This document shows, in pieces, positions 46,184 to 55,180 of a DNA stretch of 64,000 nt (its first letter is position 1; every line of letters begins with the position of its first letter). This stretch comes from a bacterium. GTDB lineage: Bacteria > SZUA-79 > Acidulodesulfobacterales > Acidulodesulfobacteraceae. Position numbers and translations under genes: made by a program. The notes beneath the pieces were generated by a model, which worked only from the letters and a program-made list of their open reading frames with translations, made no database searches and was not told where the DNA came from. Where the stretch lies: the NCBI GenBank assembly GCA_021800805.1, contig JAJYYR010000001.1, positions 62,001 through 126,000 on the forward strand, read 5' to 3'.

Positions 46184-46208
46184 GGATATATTCTAAAAGG
46201 AGCTGATT

Positions 46209-47150
46209 TTGGTTAATATTGCTGTATTATCACTCAATCCGGCATTAGACGTTACTTACAAAATTCAAAAATTGATCGATGACGAAAAAATTCATTCTTT
46301 TGAAACGAGGTTCGATCCTGGCGGGAACGGAATAAACGTTTCGAGAGCATTTAAAAAGCTAAACGTAAAGGCTGCTACATGTTGCGTTTTAGCTGGGAAA
46401 ATAGGCGCATTGATTTCCGATATTCTAACCAACGAGCTGGACGACCCGCATTTTATATGGGAAGAAGGAGAAACGAGAATAAATTGTGTTATTCAGCAAA
46501 GCGATCCCGTTTCTCAATATGAAATCAACGGTATGGGTCCCGCTATGGGTTTTTCGGTTTTGGATAAATTAGAAAAAGATCTTTATATTTATTCAAAGGA
46601 CGGTTATGCGGTGCTGACCGGTTCACCCCCTTTGAATATTACTTATAATATATATAACATATTATGCACGCGCCTTAAAGATGCGGGAATAAAATGCCTC
46701 GTCGATGCCGACGGCGCATTATTAAGCAGTGCTATTAAATCGAAGCCTTTTATTATTAAGCCGAATATTCATGAGCTTGAAAGGTTAGTCAAAAGAAAAT
46801 TGACATCGAATCTTGAAATCGCTTCCGTGGCGGCGGATATTTATAATTCCGGCATTGAATATGTATTTATATCGCTTGGACATAAAGGCGCTATGCTTGC
46901 ATCTAAAGAAGGGGTTTGTTATGCCCCAGCTCCAGAGGTGCCGGTAGTTTCGAGGGTCGGTGCAGGCGATTCTATGGTTGCCGGTATTTTAAGTGTTATT
47001 GCAAACGGGGGCAGTTCGGAAGACGCTTTAAAGCTTGGTATAGCATGCGGGTCGGCAACCGTTCAAATGCCGGGAACTGAACTTTTTACTATGGACTTGG
47101 TAAACGAACTTATCGGCAGGATTAAAATTGAAAAAATAGATGTTCCGTAG
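46209..47150 (+). CDS. PfkB-family sugar-phosphate kinase (1-phosphofructokinase type)
   Basis: A 313-residue PfkB-family kinase: start TTG after AAAAGGAGC, LSLNPALDVTYKIQKLIDDE, GGNGINVSRAFKKLNVKAAT, and the C-terminal ATP/anion-hole signature RVGAGDSMVAGIL with the catalytic Asp. The LNPALD opening and GGNGINVSRA point to the 1-phosphofructokinase/6-phosphofructokinase-2/tagatose-6-phosphate kinase branch. Likely it phosphorylates fructose-6-P or a related sugar phosphate. The next gene starts 15 bp later. Confidence 0.88.
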   Translation: MVNIAVLSLNPALDVTYKIQKLIDDEKIHSFETRFDPGGNGINVSRAFKKLNVKAATCCVLAGKIGALISDILTNELDDPHFIWEEGETRINCVIQQSDPVSQYEINGMGPAMGFSVLDKLEKDLYIYSKDGYAVLTGSPPLNITYNIYNILCTRLKDAGIKCLVDADGALLSSAIKSKPFIIKPNIHELERLVKRKLTSNLEIASVAADIYNSGIEYVFISLGHKGAMLASKEGVCYAPAPEVPVVSRVGAGDSMVAGILSVIANGGSSEDALKLGIACGSATVQMPGTELFTMDLVNELIGRIKIEKIDVP

Positions 47151-47165
47151 GTAGGTATTTTTTTA

Positions 47166-48014
47166 ATGGATATTTTACTGGGCGCTCATGTTTCCGTTGC
47201 GGGAGGATTCAAAAATGCCTGCTTAAACGCAAAGGCAACATCTTCTAACGCTATTCAGATTTTTACTAAGAATCAACTGCAATGGCGCTTTAAAGAACTC
47301 GACCCTGTCGATGTCGGGCTGTTTAAAAATTGCATAGCGGAGCAAAAGATAAAAGTCGTATCTCATCTTTCTTATCTCGTAAACTTGGGAAGCACCGACG
47401 ATGCAATTCTAAAAAATTCCATTAACGCCTTTGTCGATGAAATAAAAAGGTGCGACCAATTAAATATAAATCTTATCGTTTTTCATCCCGGGTCAAATAA
47501 AATCTTATCCGAAAAAGAAACTATAAAACGAATTGCAGACAATTTAAACTATATTATCGCAGTGACAGCATCGTTTACAAGGATTAGGCTTGTTATAGAA
47601 ACAACTGCAGGACAGGGCAATCAAATAGGTTATAAAATAGAGCAAATAGCCGAGATTATTGAATTGGTCGAGGATAAAAATAAAATCGGGGTCTGTATCG
47701 ATACATGTCATATTTTTTCCGCAGGTTATGATATAATTAATAAGAAGAGTTATGATAAATTTATTGCGCATTTCGACGACGTTATAGGGCTTAATTATTT
47801 AAAAGTTATACATCTTAACGATTCTTTAAAGCCTATCGGGTCGAAGATAGACAGACATGCATCTATCGGACGCGGATATATGGGTCTTGAAGCATTCAGG
47901 CTTATAATTAACGATGAAAGGCTTAGAGGCGTTTTATTTATCGTCGAAACGCCCGGCGGCAATTCGGAACACAAGTCGGATATAGAACTATTAAGAAATA
48001 TGTTAGTCAAATGA
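47166..48014 (+). CDS. nfo: Endonuclease IV (AP endonuclease)
   Basis: A 282-residue TIM-barrel, three-metal enzyme. LGAHVSVAGGFKNACLNAKA, AIQIFTKNQLQWR, FHPGSNK, VIETTAGQGNQIGYK, GVCIDTCHIFSAGYDI, LKVIHLNDSLKPIGSKIDRH and FIVETPGGN include all metal-binding His/Asp/Glu positions of the Nfo family. It cuts DNA at abasic sites in base-excision repair. It follows the pfkB-type gene by 15 bp. Confidence 0.95.
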   Translation: MDILLGAHVSVAGGFKNACLNAKATSSNAIQIFTKNQLQWRFKELDPVDVGLFKNCIAEQKIKVVSHLSYLVNLGSTDDAILKNSINAFVDEIKRCDQLNINLIVFHPGSNKILSEKETIKRIADNLNYIIAVTASFTRIRLVIETTAGQGNQIGYKIEQIAEIIELVEDKNKIGVCIDTCHIFSAGYDIINKKSYDKFIAHFDDVIGLNYLKVIHLNDSLKPIGSKIDRHASIGRGYMGLEAFRLIINDERLRGVLFIVETPGGNSEHKSDIELLRNMLVK

Positions 48015-48055
48015 AATATAAAAATTTATAAATTAATTAAGTTACGGGAGGCAGT

Positions 48056-48520
48056 ATGAAAGGAAACAAGGAGATTATTGAAAGACTTAATGCAAGATTG
48101 GCGGAGGAATTAACCGCTATAAACCAATATATGGTTCATTCCGAGATGTGCGATAATTGGGGATACGAATTGCTCCATAAAGAAATAGAAAAACGGGCAA
48201 TCGACGAAATGAAGCATGCGGAGAAACTTATAGGCAGAATTTTATTTCTTGACGGAATTCCGGTTGTATCCAATTACAATAAACTTTACATAGGTTCGAC
48301 TGTAGATGCAATGCATAAAAATGACCGGACTGCCGAAGAAAACGCCATTAAGGCTTATAATGAAGATGTAAAATTTGCCGCAGAAGTCCGAGACAATGGA
48401 ACTAAGGATTTGCTACAGTCCATACTTGACGAGGAAGAATCCCACATAGATAAACTTGAAGAATATCTCGACCAGATCGAACAGATGGGTCTTCAGATAT
48501 ACCTTTCGACGTATAAATAA
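48056..48520 (+). CDS. bfr: Bacterioferritin
   Basis: A 154-residue ferritin-fold protein. Ferroxidase residues: Glu in AEELTAINQYMVHSEM, Glu/His in IDEMKHAEKLIGRI, and the later EVRDNGTKDLLQSILDEEES. The Met of DEMKHAE corresponds to the haem-ligating Met52 of bacterioferritin, so it probably binds haem between subunits. It stores iron in a 24-mer. GGGAGGCAG precedes the ATG. Confidence 0.92.
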   Translation: MKGNKEIIERLNARLAEELTAINQYMVHSEMCDNWGYELLHKEIEKRAIDEMKHAEKLIGRILFLDGIPVVSNYNKLYIGSTVDAMHKNDRTAEENAIKAYNEDVKFAAEVRDNGTKDLLQSILDEEESHIDKLEEYLDQIEQMGLQIYLSTYK

Positions 48521-48543
48521 ACCGGGACATTATTTAAACATAA

Positions 48544-49200
48544 TTGAACCGTTTTGCAAAATTGGGTATCGTTTTTATGAAATCCGTTTATGGTATAAAT
48601 ATTTATGAAAATCTTAAGGAAATAATCAATCCCGAGCGTAGCTGTTTAGTCGTTTGGGACGTGCAGAACGGGCTTGTTTCAAGAATTTTCAATAAGGATG
48701 AGTTTGGCGAAAAATTAAAAAATCTTATAGATAAATTGAGGACAAAAATGCCCGTATTTTACACTCTTATAACTCCTCCGGTAAAGCGGTTAAGGTCTTC
48801 ATGGTCATATTATTCTATGATGAAGCGTTTCGGCATCGACGACCCTTCTAAACTGCCTGATTTTATGGCGGAAGGGACGCCGGAACGCGAGATATTTTCT
48901 GAAGTTAAACCTTATGAAAGCGATATCGTCATCGAAAAGTCAACCGCCAGTATTTTCATAGGAACGTATTTCGAGTATATGCTCAGGAATAGAGACATAG
49001 AAACTATTATTTTTACAGGAATTGCCACCGAAATAGGGGTAGAATCTTCCGCAAGGGATGCCTCCAACAGGGGGTTTTATCCGGTTATCGTTTCTGACTG
49101 CGTTTCTTCTATGAATAAACCGGCGCATGAAAGGTCGCTTGAAAATATGGCAAAGATGTTTATCTGCGAAAAATCCGAAACGATAATTAAAAATATATAA
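48544..49200 (+). CDS. Isochorismatase-fold hydrolase lacking the usual Cys
   Basis: A protein of about 207-218 residues; either TTG 48544 or ATG 48577 (MKSVYGINIYENLK) could be the start, neither with a clear ribosome-binding site. The core CLVVWDVQNGLV and IVIEKSTASIFIGTYFEYML match the isochorismatase-like cysteine hydrolase fold. The catalytic Cys position (usually ATxxCVxxTaRDA) is Gly here: GIATEIGVESSARDAS, as in EntB-type members. It is therefore not a simple Cys amidase. Substrate unknown. Confidence 0.8.
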   Translation: MNRFAKLGIVFMKSVYGINIYENLKEIINPERSCLVVWDVQNGLVSRIFNKDEFGEKLKNLIDKLRTKMPVFYTLITPPVKRLRSSWSYYSMMKRFGIDDPSKLPDFMAEGTPEREIFSEVKPYESDIVIEKSTASIFIGTYFEYMLRNRDIETIIFTGIATEIGVESSARDASNRGFYPVIVSDCVSSMNKPAHERSLENMAKMFICEKSETIIKNI

Positions 49201-49257
49201 ACCTGCGGACGGACAAACAGGAAAGATATGGAGGGAATATATAAATCTTTAAAGATA

Positions 49258-49350
49258 TCAACGTTTGTCCATCATGAACCTTTTTGATATGCCTATTACT
49301 TCGTCAACCATGCTTATAGCTTCCTTGCCGTCTTCTTTGGAATAATAGTT
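49258..49350 (-). pseudogene. Possible C-terminal remnant of a lost gene
   Basis: The minus strand reads YSKEDGKEAISMVDEVIGIS then KRFMMDKR and TGA (complement of 49258-49260), plausible protein sequence with no start. It may be the end of a decayed gene. The frame is short, so this is weak. The rest of the 49201-49387 gap has nothing clear. Confidence 0.3.
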
Positions 49351-49387
49351 AAATTAAAGTATTACTAAACAAAAAATTAACATAATA

Positions 49388-50368
49388 ATGAGCAAAGATA
49401 TTAAAGAAAATGCGTCGAATTTGCCGACATTAGAGAAGTTTCGCCAGATGGGAAAATTAATCGGCAAAACAATACTAATTACCGGAGCTACCGACGGCAT
49501 TGGGAAACAGACCGCCTTAATGCTTGCAAAAGAAAATATTGTTATAATCCACGGAAAAGATCCGCTTAAATGCAAAAATACCGCAGGCGAGATTAGAAAA
49601 ATAAGCGGAAAAAATGAAGTTTACGGCATCGCCCGGGATTTAAGTATTTTAAGCGAGGTCAGGGAATTAGCATTTAATCTTAAAAATGAATTTCCGGCGC
49701 CCGATATACTCGTAAATAATGCAGGTATCTTTAATTCTAAAAAAGAAATTACCGAAGATGGATTTGAAAAAACATTTGTAGTCAACTACCTTTCCCACTT
49801 TTATCTTACGCTGTTGCTTCTTAATAATTACGGTTTGAAATATCCGCATAGTATTATGAGCGTCAGTTCTATGGCACATTCAAGCATTTCGGATAAAAAT
49901 TTCTTTAAATATATCGATTTTAAAGATTATTATGAAGGGCACGATGCCTATGCCGCTTCTAAATTTTGCCAGATTTTATTTACCTACAAACTTGCGGATA
50001 AACTTAAAGACGCAGGAATTTTGGTTAATTGTCTTCATCCGGGCGTCATTAACACAAAACTTTTAAGAGCAGGCTGGCCTTCCGTCGGAACGGCATTTTC
50101 TTTTGCCGTTTCCGCCGTTTCTAAAATCTTTTCGAGTGAAGATAATTCTTCGCCGAAAAAAGGGGCTTTAAATGTTATAAATGCCCTTGAGCTTTCCGAA
50201 AATGAAAAGCTGACCGGAAAATATTTTTTTTCCGGTAAAGAAGTTAAGTCAAACAGTCTCTCCCATGATAAAAATCTTCAGGATGAGCTTTGGAAATTAA
50301 GCGTCCATATGACCGGAACGGATTTAAAGCCTTTCAATACAGAAAGTATAAGAACGGCAAAAGATTAA
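49388..50368 (+). CDS. Short-chain dehydrogenase/reductase (retinol-dehydrogenase-like)
   Basis: A 326-residue SDR. Cofactor motif TILITGATDGIGKQTALMLA, DILVNNAGIF (NNAG), SVSSMAHSSISDKNFF and the YxxxK pair in DAYAASKFCQIL are all present. The layout and length resemble the WWOX/retinol dehydrogenase-like SDR group, here with a C-terminal extension. Substrate unknown; likely NADP(H)-dependent. No operon partner. Confidence 0.88.
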   Translation: MSKDIKENASNLPTLEKFRQMGKLIGKTILITGATDGIGKQTALMLAKENIVIIHGKDPLKCKNTAGEIRKISGKNEVYGIARDLSILSEVRELAFNLKNEFPAPDILVNNAGIFNSKKEITEDGFEKTFVVNYLSHFYLTLLLLNNYGLKYPHSIMSVSSMAHSSISDKNFFKYIDFKDYYEGHDAYAASKFCQILFTYKLADKLKDAGILVNCLHPGVINTKLLRAGWPSVGTAFSFAVSAVSKIFSSEDNSSPKKGALNVINALELSENEKLTGKYFFSGKEVKSNSLSHDKNLQDELWKLSVHMTGTDLKPFNTESIRTAKD

Positions 50369-50478
50369 AAACCGGTTACGGCGGGCATATCTTGACAACA
50401 TTACCCGGTAAAATTAAATAATTCTTCTAAAAACATTCTATTAAAGATGCCATGCTGTTGGAAGATGTATCGGTAGGC

Positions 50479-50889
50479 TTAAATGCGCTGTTTTTTTAAA
50501 TAAACAGGCGGTATTGCAAACCATACTATAAAAACAGTCAATCCAAACACGATATATATAGCATTAAACAGCCAAATCGGAAAATTATAATATAAAACCT
50601 TATCGACCATTCCCGCAATAAAAGGCATAGACCCGTGTTTTATATGGTCTAACGACATGAGTTTATATTCAAGCCATGTTAAAGGGCATTCGATATTAAA
50701 AACGGATTCTACGGCTACAATTCCAATCATTAAGAGATGAATTAATCTGAACGTAAAATTTCTTATCCAGCGCCATCCTGCAAAAAAACCGATTATTATT
50801 AGAAAAAAACCTATTACGATAACAAGGGCGTAAAGCAGGTGGATAATGTAAACGGAAGATATCGCAATAGAGTAAAATTCTTTAATCAT
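50479..50889 (-). CDS. DUF2784 membrane protein
   Basis: A 136-residue protein with about four helices. IIHLLYALVIVIGFFLIIIG, FRLIHLLMIGIVAVESVFNI and the motif ECPLTWLEYKL with the family Cys-Pro-Leu-Thr are those of DUF2784. Function unknown. It is convergent with the SDR gene and divergent from hldD. Confidence 0.85.
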   Translation of the reverse strand: MIKEFYSIAISSVYIIHLLYALVIVIGFFLIIIGFFAGWRWIRNFTFRLIHLLMIGIVAVESVFNIECPLTWLEYKLMSLDHIKHGSMPFIAGMVDKVLYYNFPIWLFNAIYIVFGLTVFIVWFAIPPVYLKKQRI

Positions 50890-50950
50890 AATTAATTTAA
50901 GTATAGCATATAAGAAGGATGAATTTATTTTCGTTTTGTCGGTTTATTTA

Positions 50951-50959
50951 TGTTATAAT
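50951..50959 (+). promoter_or_regulatory. Extended -10 promoter element of hldD
   Basis: TGTTATAAT (50951-50959) lies 55 bp before ATG 51015. Same extended -10 as at 17113 and 24411. Confidence 0.5.
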
Positions 50960-51014
50960 TATTTAAAGATTTCAAAAAGTACAATAAATACTATCAATAA
51001 TAATGGAATAACCG

Positions 51015-51983
51015 ATGATAATAGTTACCGGCGGAGCCGGATTTATAGGTTCTAACATTGTCGAGGCGCTTAATAAAAGAGGCGAAACAAATATTCTTGT
51101 CGTCGATAATTTAACAAACGGCAAAAAAATGCACAATCTATCCGATCTAAATATTTTAGATTATATGGATAGAGACGATTTTTTAGCCCGTGTTAAGTCC
51201 GGCTTCGATTTCGGCAATGTTTCGACCGTTTTTCATGAGGGAGCTTGTTCGTCGACCACCGAGTGGGACGGAAAATTCATAATGAGAAACAACTTTGAAT
51301 ATTCCAAAGAGTTATTAAAATGGTGTCAAAAAATAGGAAGCCAATATATTTATGCTTCTTCGGCTTCCGTTTATGGACTTGGAAAAAACGGTTTCGTTGA
51401 AGACAGAGCCTGCGAGCTTCCGATAAATATGTATGCTTATTCAAAATTTCAATTTGACCAGTATGTTAGAAATATAATTAAAAAAGCTAAATATCAGATT
51501 GTGGGATTTAGATATTTTAATGTTTACGGTCCGCGTGAATCGCATAAAGGCACAATGTCCAGCGTTGCATTCCACTTTAACAACCAGATTCTAACCGATG
51601 GAAAAGCTATGCTTTTTGAAGGAACGGCAGGATACGGAAACGGAGGGCAGGAGCGAGATTTTATATACGTCGAAGATTGCGCAAACGTTAATTTATGGTT
51701 TATGGATAACCCCGACAAGTCCGGAATATTTAATCTAGGAACGGGACAGGCAAGGTCGTTCAACGATGTAGCAAATGCCGTAATAAAATATCACGGGAAA
51801 GGCAAAATCGAATATATTCCATTTCCCCAACATCTTAAAGGTGCATATCAGAGTTATACGGAAGCAAATATTGCCGCTTTACGCAGTATAGGATACGAGA
51901 AACCTTTTCTGTCAATCGAGGAGGGGATTAAAAAATATTTAAACTGGTTAAATAGCGGAGACAAAAGCCGTCTACCATACTAG
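51015..51983 (+). CDS. hldD: ADP-L-glycero-D-manno-heptose 6-epimerase
   Basis: A 322-residue extended [23 protein letters not shown] (NADP-binding), [20 protein letters not shown] (family-specific), [21 protein letters not shown] (YxxxK) and [20 protein letters not shown] identify HldD. It makes ADP-L-glycero-heptose for the inner core of lipopolysaccharide, indicating an outer membrane. No other LPS gene is in the window. Confidence 0.95.
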   Translation: MIIVTGGAGFIGSNIVEALNKRGETNILVVDNLTNGKKMHNLSDLNILDYMDRDDFLARVKSGFDFGNVSTVFHEGACSSTTEWDGKFIMRNNFEYSKELLKWCQKIGSQYIYASSASVYGLGKNGFVEDRACELPINMYAYSKFQFDQYVRNIIKKAKYQIVGFRYFNVYGPRESHKGTMSSVAFHFNNQILTDGKAMLFEGTAGYGNGGQERDFIYVEDCANVNLWFMDNPDKSGIFNLGTGQARSFNDVANAVIKYHGKGKIEYIPFPQHLKGAYQSYTEANIAALRSIGYEKPFLSIEEGIKKYLNWLNSGDKSRLPY

Positions 51984-52008
51984 TTAAAAGCATTATTTGT
52001 TTATATTA

Positions 52009-52024
52009 TGTTTCAAATGAAACA
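52009..52024. other. Degenerate parS-like site (14/16)
   Basis: TGTTTCAAATGAAACA differs from the parS consensus at positions 8 and 9 (CG to AA). It lies between hldD and the PLDc_N gene. It may be a decayed or weak ParB site, or chance. Confidence 0.35.
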
Positions 52025-52067
52025 TATAAGAACATTTTTAAATATTTGTTAACGGAGGATTAATTTC

Positions 52068-52310
52068 ATGTTTGGATTAGGAATGGGAATGTTGTTTATG
52101 TTTTTATTTTGGATTGCTTCCATAGTGCTATGGATCAGCGCGCTTATCGATATTCTTAAAAGCGACTTCAGGGGTGGATCCGATAAGATTGTATGGCTTT
52201 TAGTCGTGGTTTTTTTACCGCTTTTAGGGGCAATACTATATTTCACAATCGGTAAAAATCAAAAGATTGATAAACCGGCTACAAATAGCAGTCAAAATAA
52301 CCCTCAATAG
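52068..52310 (+). CDS. PLDc_N-type small membrane protein
   Basis: An 80-residue protein with two membrane helices (about 5-25 and 41-60). DKIVWLLVVVFLPLLGAILY is typical of the phospholipase D N-terminal (PLDc_N) domain, which here stands alone without a catalytic domain. ACGGAGG precedes the ATG. A PLD-family nuclease is encoded on the opposite strand 58 bp further on. Function unknown. Confidence 0.85.
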   Translation: MFGLGMGMLFMFLFWIASIVLWISALIDILKSDFRGGSDKIVWLLVVVFLPLLGAILYFTIGKNQKIDKPATNSSQNNPQ

Positions 52311-52368
52311 CCGGGCCGCAAAAACTATTTTTTATCATATTCTTTTTTGGCGCAGCTTACGACATCAA

Positions 52369-52941
52369 TTAGTTAATATCAATATTCGATCTTCTTTTCC
52401 ATATATGATAAAAATTATGTAATGCAATATCGATTTCTCTTTTATCGGTTATATATGTCGCATCATTATCCTGATTTTCTGACGAACCGCAATTGCCGCG
52501 AAAACAGGATGCTCCTTCAGCGGAGGGAGACCAATTTGCAGAGCCTTCCCTAAAAACAATGCCGGGAATTATGAATATTTTTTCATGCATAATGTTCCAA
52601 AATCCACTGTCCCTCTTAGCTTTTATATAAATATTCTTTATGTTTTTAAGCATATAAGTTCTATCTGTTCTGTCCCTCATCTGCAAATCGTCCCTGTAAA
52701 CGTAAATTTTAACACCCCTGTCTGCAAGGTAAATAAGTTCTTTTGCAATTTTATAATCGGTAAAAGAATACATCGCGATATAAAGCTTCTTAGCTTCTAA
52801 CGATTTATTAAGCCAGCCGATATCGATATTTTGAAGATTAGTTTTCGGCGAAAAATATGTTGCGACACGAGCATACGAAAAAGAGGGTATAAATAAATTT
52901 AACGAAACAGACAAAATTAAAAGCAATATAAATTTAATCAT
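52369..52941 (-). CDS. Secreted phospholipase D-family nuclease-like protein
   Basis: A 190-residue protein with a signal peptide (residues 1-24, ending SFSYA). One HKD half-site is present: His119, Lys121 in MHEKIFIIP, then REGSANWSPSAEG and NQDND. Single-HKD proteins of this size form dimers with one active site, as in the Nuc endonuclease family. It is probably periplasmic. MYSFTDYKIAKELIYLADRG is also typical of that group. Confidence 0.88.
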   Translation of the reverse strand: MIKFILLLILSVSLNLFIPSFSYARVATYFSPKTNLQNIDIGWLNKSLEAKKLYIAMYSFTDYKIAKELIYLADRGVKIYVYRDDLQMRDRTDRTYMLKNIKNIYIKAKRDSGFWNIMHEKIFIIPGIVFREGSANWSPSAEGASCFRGNCGSSENQDNDATYITDKREIDIALHNFYHIWKRRSNIDIN

Positions 52942-53040
52942 AAAATATCTCCTATTAATTCAATTAATTTCTGCTAAATATAATCGTAACATACTGTGAT
53001 ATAATTTAATAATATAATAATTTATAAGGAAGGAGGCTCT

Positions 53041-54087
53041 ATGAAATATATGAGGCTTGGAAATACCGGATTAAAGGTTTCGAGACTGTGTCTCGGAACA
53101 ATGACGTTTGGGTTCAAATTTAGAAATATCGGAGCGGTGGGACAGGATTCTGCCGATATTATGGTTAAAAAAGCATATGAAGCCGGAATAAATTTTTTTG
53201 ATACGGCAGATATGTATTCATTTGGGCAGTCGGAAGAAATCTTAGGGAATGCCTTAAAAAAACTTGATGTGCCGAGGGAAAAATTCGTTATAGCCACAAA
53301 GGTTCGTTCGCCTTTAAGCGAAGATGCTATGAAAGGAACCGGCGATTTAAACAACGTAGGACTTTCAAGAAAACATATTATAGAAGGATGCAATAACAGT
53401 TTAAAAAGATTAAAAACGGACTACATCGACCTGTATCAGGTTCACGGCTGGGATATGTCCTGTGAATTGGAAGAAACTTTAGAAGCATTGAACGATTTGG
53501 TGAGACAGGGAAAAGTTTTATATACCGGCGTTTCAAACTGGACTGCAAGGCATATAATGAAAGCCCTGTATTTAGCCAAAGCAAAAAGTTTTAGCGGTTT
53601 TGTTTCGCTTCAGGCATATTATTCATTAGTTGCGCGTGATTTAGAGCATGAACTTCTTCCATTATGCAATGAAGAAGGGATTGGCGTTCTTCCATGGTCG
53701 CCGCTATCCGGCGGATTTTTAACCGGAAAATATACGCGGCAAAATCCAAAACCTGCAGGCGCAAGAAGAAGCGAATTTAATTTTCCTCCGGTTGACGAAA
53801 GGGGTTATGATGCAATCGACGTATTAGCGGCTATATCGAAAGAAAAAAATATTTCCATTCCCCAGTTATCCCTTGCGTGGCTTTTAGCTCAAAAAGGCGT
53901 AACTTCGGTCATTATAGGCGCAAACAAGATGACCCAGCTGGAAGATAATTTAGAATCGGTAAAAGTAAATTTGATGGATGATGAAATTTTAGAACTTTCT
54001 AATGTTACAATTCCTAAAAAATTCTATCCCCAGTGGATGGTTGAATGGCAAAATGATAGAAAATCGCTTAATCCCGATGAATTTTAA
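53041..54087 (+). CDS. Aldo/keto reductase
   Basis: A 348-residue AKR of the YajO/PdxI-like type. MKYMRLGNTGLKVSRLCLGT, the catalytic Asp/Tyr in NFFDTADMYSFGQSEEILG, Lys in FVIATKVRSP and His in DLYQVHGWD complete the tetrad. NADPH-binding is suggested by the C-terminal VIIGANKMTQLEDNLESVKV. Substrate unknown. A strong AAGGAGG ribosome-binding site is present and a long palindrome ends the transcript. Confidence 0.93.
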   Translation: MKYMRLGNTGLKVSRLCLGTMTFGFKFRNIGAVGQDSADIMVKKAYEAGINFFDTADMYSFGQSEEILGNALKKLDVPREKFVIATKVRSPLSEDAMKGTGDLNNVGLSRKHIIEGCNNSLKRLKTDYIDLYQVHGWDMSCELEETLEALNDLVRQGKVLYTGVSNWTARHIMKALYLAKAKSFSGFVSLQAYYSLVARDLEHELLPLCNEEGIGVLPWSPLSGGFLTGKYTRQNPKPAGARRSEFNFPPVDERGYDAIDVLAAISKEKNISIPQLSLAWLLAQKGVTSVIIGANKMTQLEDNLESVKVNLMDDEILELSNVTIPKKFYPQWMVEWQNDRKSLNPDEF

Positions 54088-54092
54088 TTTAT

Positions 54093-54143
54093 AAAGCAGG
54101 GAGAAGGGGTCAGATTTTAAATCTGACCCCTTCTCCCTGCTTT
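54093..54143. repeat. 51-bp perfect palindrome, bidirectional terminator and REP-like element
   Basis: 54093-54117 and 54119-54143 are exact reverse complements around one base. The arms contain GCAGGGAGAAGGGGTCAGAT and its complement, G+C-rich for this genome. It sits between the convergent aldo/keto reductase and DoxX genes, and T-runs flank both ends, so it can terminate both. The GGGGTCAGATTT core resembles repeated palindromes I have seen in deltaproteobacteria; that is recollection, not a search. Confidence 0.75.
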
Positions 54144-54146
54144 TAT

Positions 54147-54560
54147 TTACTGCAAAATAAAAGGTATATCCTTTTTTATCAAACCGGTCAGCGTATATTC
54201 GCCGGGCCCCATTATAAAAATACTTAATGCGACGGTGAATTCCGTTAAAGCATATTCGTAACCGTTTACCTGAATATTAAATCCGTTCGGTAAATGAAGT
54301 ATGAATATAGCTCCCAGCATTACTATCATTATATTTAATGCGCCTATTCTTGTTAATACTCCGCTTATCATTGCAAGGCTGCCCGTGGTTTCGGCAATAC
54401 CGACAAGAACGGCTATTATTAGCGGAAAATGCATGTATCCTGCAAATCCATTAACTCCCGGTCCGGAAAACCAGTCGAATAAAATCCCTGTTCCGTGATA
54501 GAAAAAGCTTAAAAACAAAACAAATCTTAAAAAGAATAAAGCAATAGATTCTTTTTTCAT
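54147..54560 (-). CDS. DoxX-family membrane protein
   Basis: A 137-residue protein with four helices. ALFFLRFVLFLSFFYHGTGI, GVNGFAGYMHFPLIIAVLVG and SMISGVLTRIGALNIMIVML-like text fit the DoxX/DoxD-like family; members link to thiosulfate oxidation, redox or detoxification. It is divergent from the HxlR regulator and has a good promoter (54621-54649). Confidence 0.88.
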   Translation of the reverse strand: MKKESIALFFLRFVLFLSFFYHGTGILFDWFSGPGVNGFAGYMHFPLIIAVLVGIAETTGSLAMISGVLTRIGALNIMIVMLGAIFILHLPNGFNIQVNGYEYALTEFTVALSIFIMGPGEYTLTGLIKKDIPFILQ

Positions 54561-54620
54561 CGTTAAATACCCCCTTTAAAATTTAACAGGTTAATTAGTA
54601 TAGTTTAATTCTATTAAATA

Positions 54621-54649
54621 ATAATAATTTATTAAATACATTTAGTCAA
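54621..54649 (-). promoter_or_regulatory. Promoter of the doxX-type gene
   Basis: Read on the minus strand: TTGACT (54649-54644), 17-bp spacer, TATTAT (54626-54621). It is preceded by CCCTGA, so CCCTGATTGAC is shared with the promoter at 55094. Confidence 0.65.
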
Positions 54650-54728
54650 TCAGGGAGTTTTTTATTATTTGGTATATTTAATATATCTAATTGACATTGT
54701 ATATTTAAAATGATATCCTGTTAATATT

Positions 54729-55097
54729 ATGGAAAATAATAAAACTTTTTGTCCTGCCCAGGAAGCGTTTAAAATACTTGCCAATAAATGGTCTTTAATG
54801 ATAATTAAAGAACTATCCGGCGAGAAGCTCAGATTTAACCGCATTAAAAAAAAGATAGAGGGCATTTCTTCGAGGGAATTGTCTAAAAGGCTCGAAGTAT
54901 TAGAAAAAATAGGAGCGATTAACAGAAGTATAATTTCAATTAAGCCTATAATGGTCGAATACAGTATTACGGAGGCAGGCAAAGAATTGACGGAAGCGAT
55001 TCAAATATTACATAACTGGACGATTAAAAATAAAAGAAATATTTCAAACATCTTAAGTATAAAAAAAGAACCAGATAAATCTAAAATCCCTGATTGA
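54729..55097 (+). CDS. HxlR-family winged-helix regulator
   Basis: A 122-residue protein: FCPAQEAFKILANKWSLMII, KELSGEKLRFNRIKKKIEGI, SSRELSKRLEVLEKIGAINR and the wing VEYSITEAGKELTEAI match the HxlR family. Members often respond to aldehydes, quinones or redox signals; Cys8 at the N-terminus is where redox-sensing members have theirs. It sits between the DoxX-type and CDGSH genes, whose promoters share a sequence, so it probably controls both. Confidence 0.9.
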   Translation: MENNKTFCPAQEAFKILANKWSLMIIKELSGEKLRFNRIKKKIEGISSRELSKRLEVLEKIGAINRSIISIKPIMVEYSITEAGKELTEAIQILHNWTIKNKRNISNILSIKKEPDKSKIPD

Positions 55098-55122
55098 CAA
55101 TATATATTTACTGGATTATTAT
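55094..55122 (+). promoter_or_regulatory. Promoter of the CDGSH gene
   Basis: TTGACA (55094-55099), 17-bp spacer, TATTAT (55117-55122). It overlaps the last codons of the HxlR gene and shares CCCTGATTGAC and the same -10 with the doxX-type promoter. Confidence 0.65.
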
Positions 55123-55180
55123 ATTAATAATCGGTTAACCGTTTTAAATCATAAGGATATTAATTTAATAAGGAGGTATT

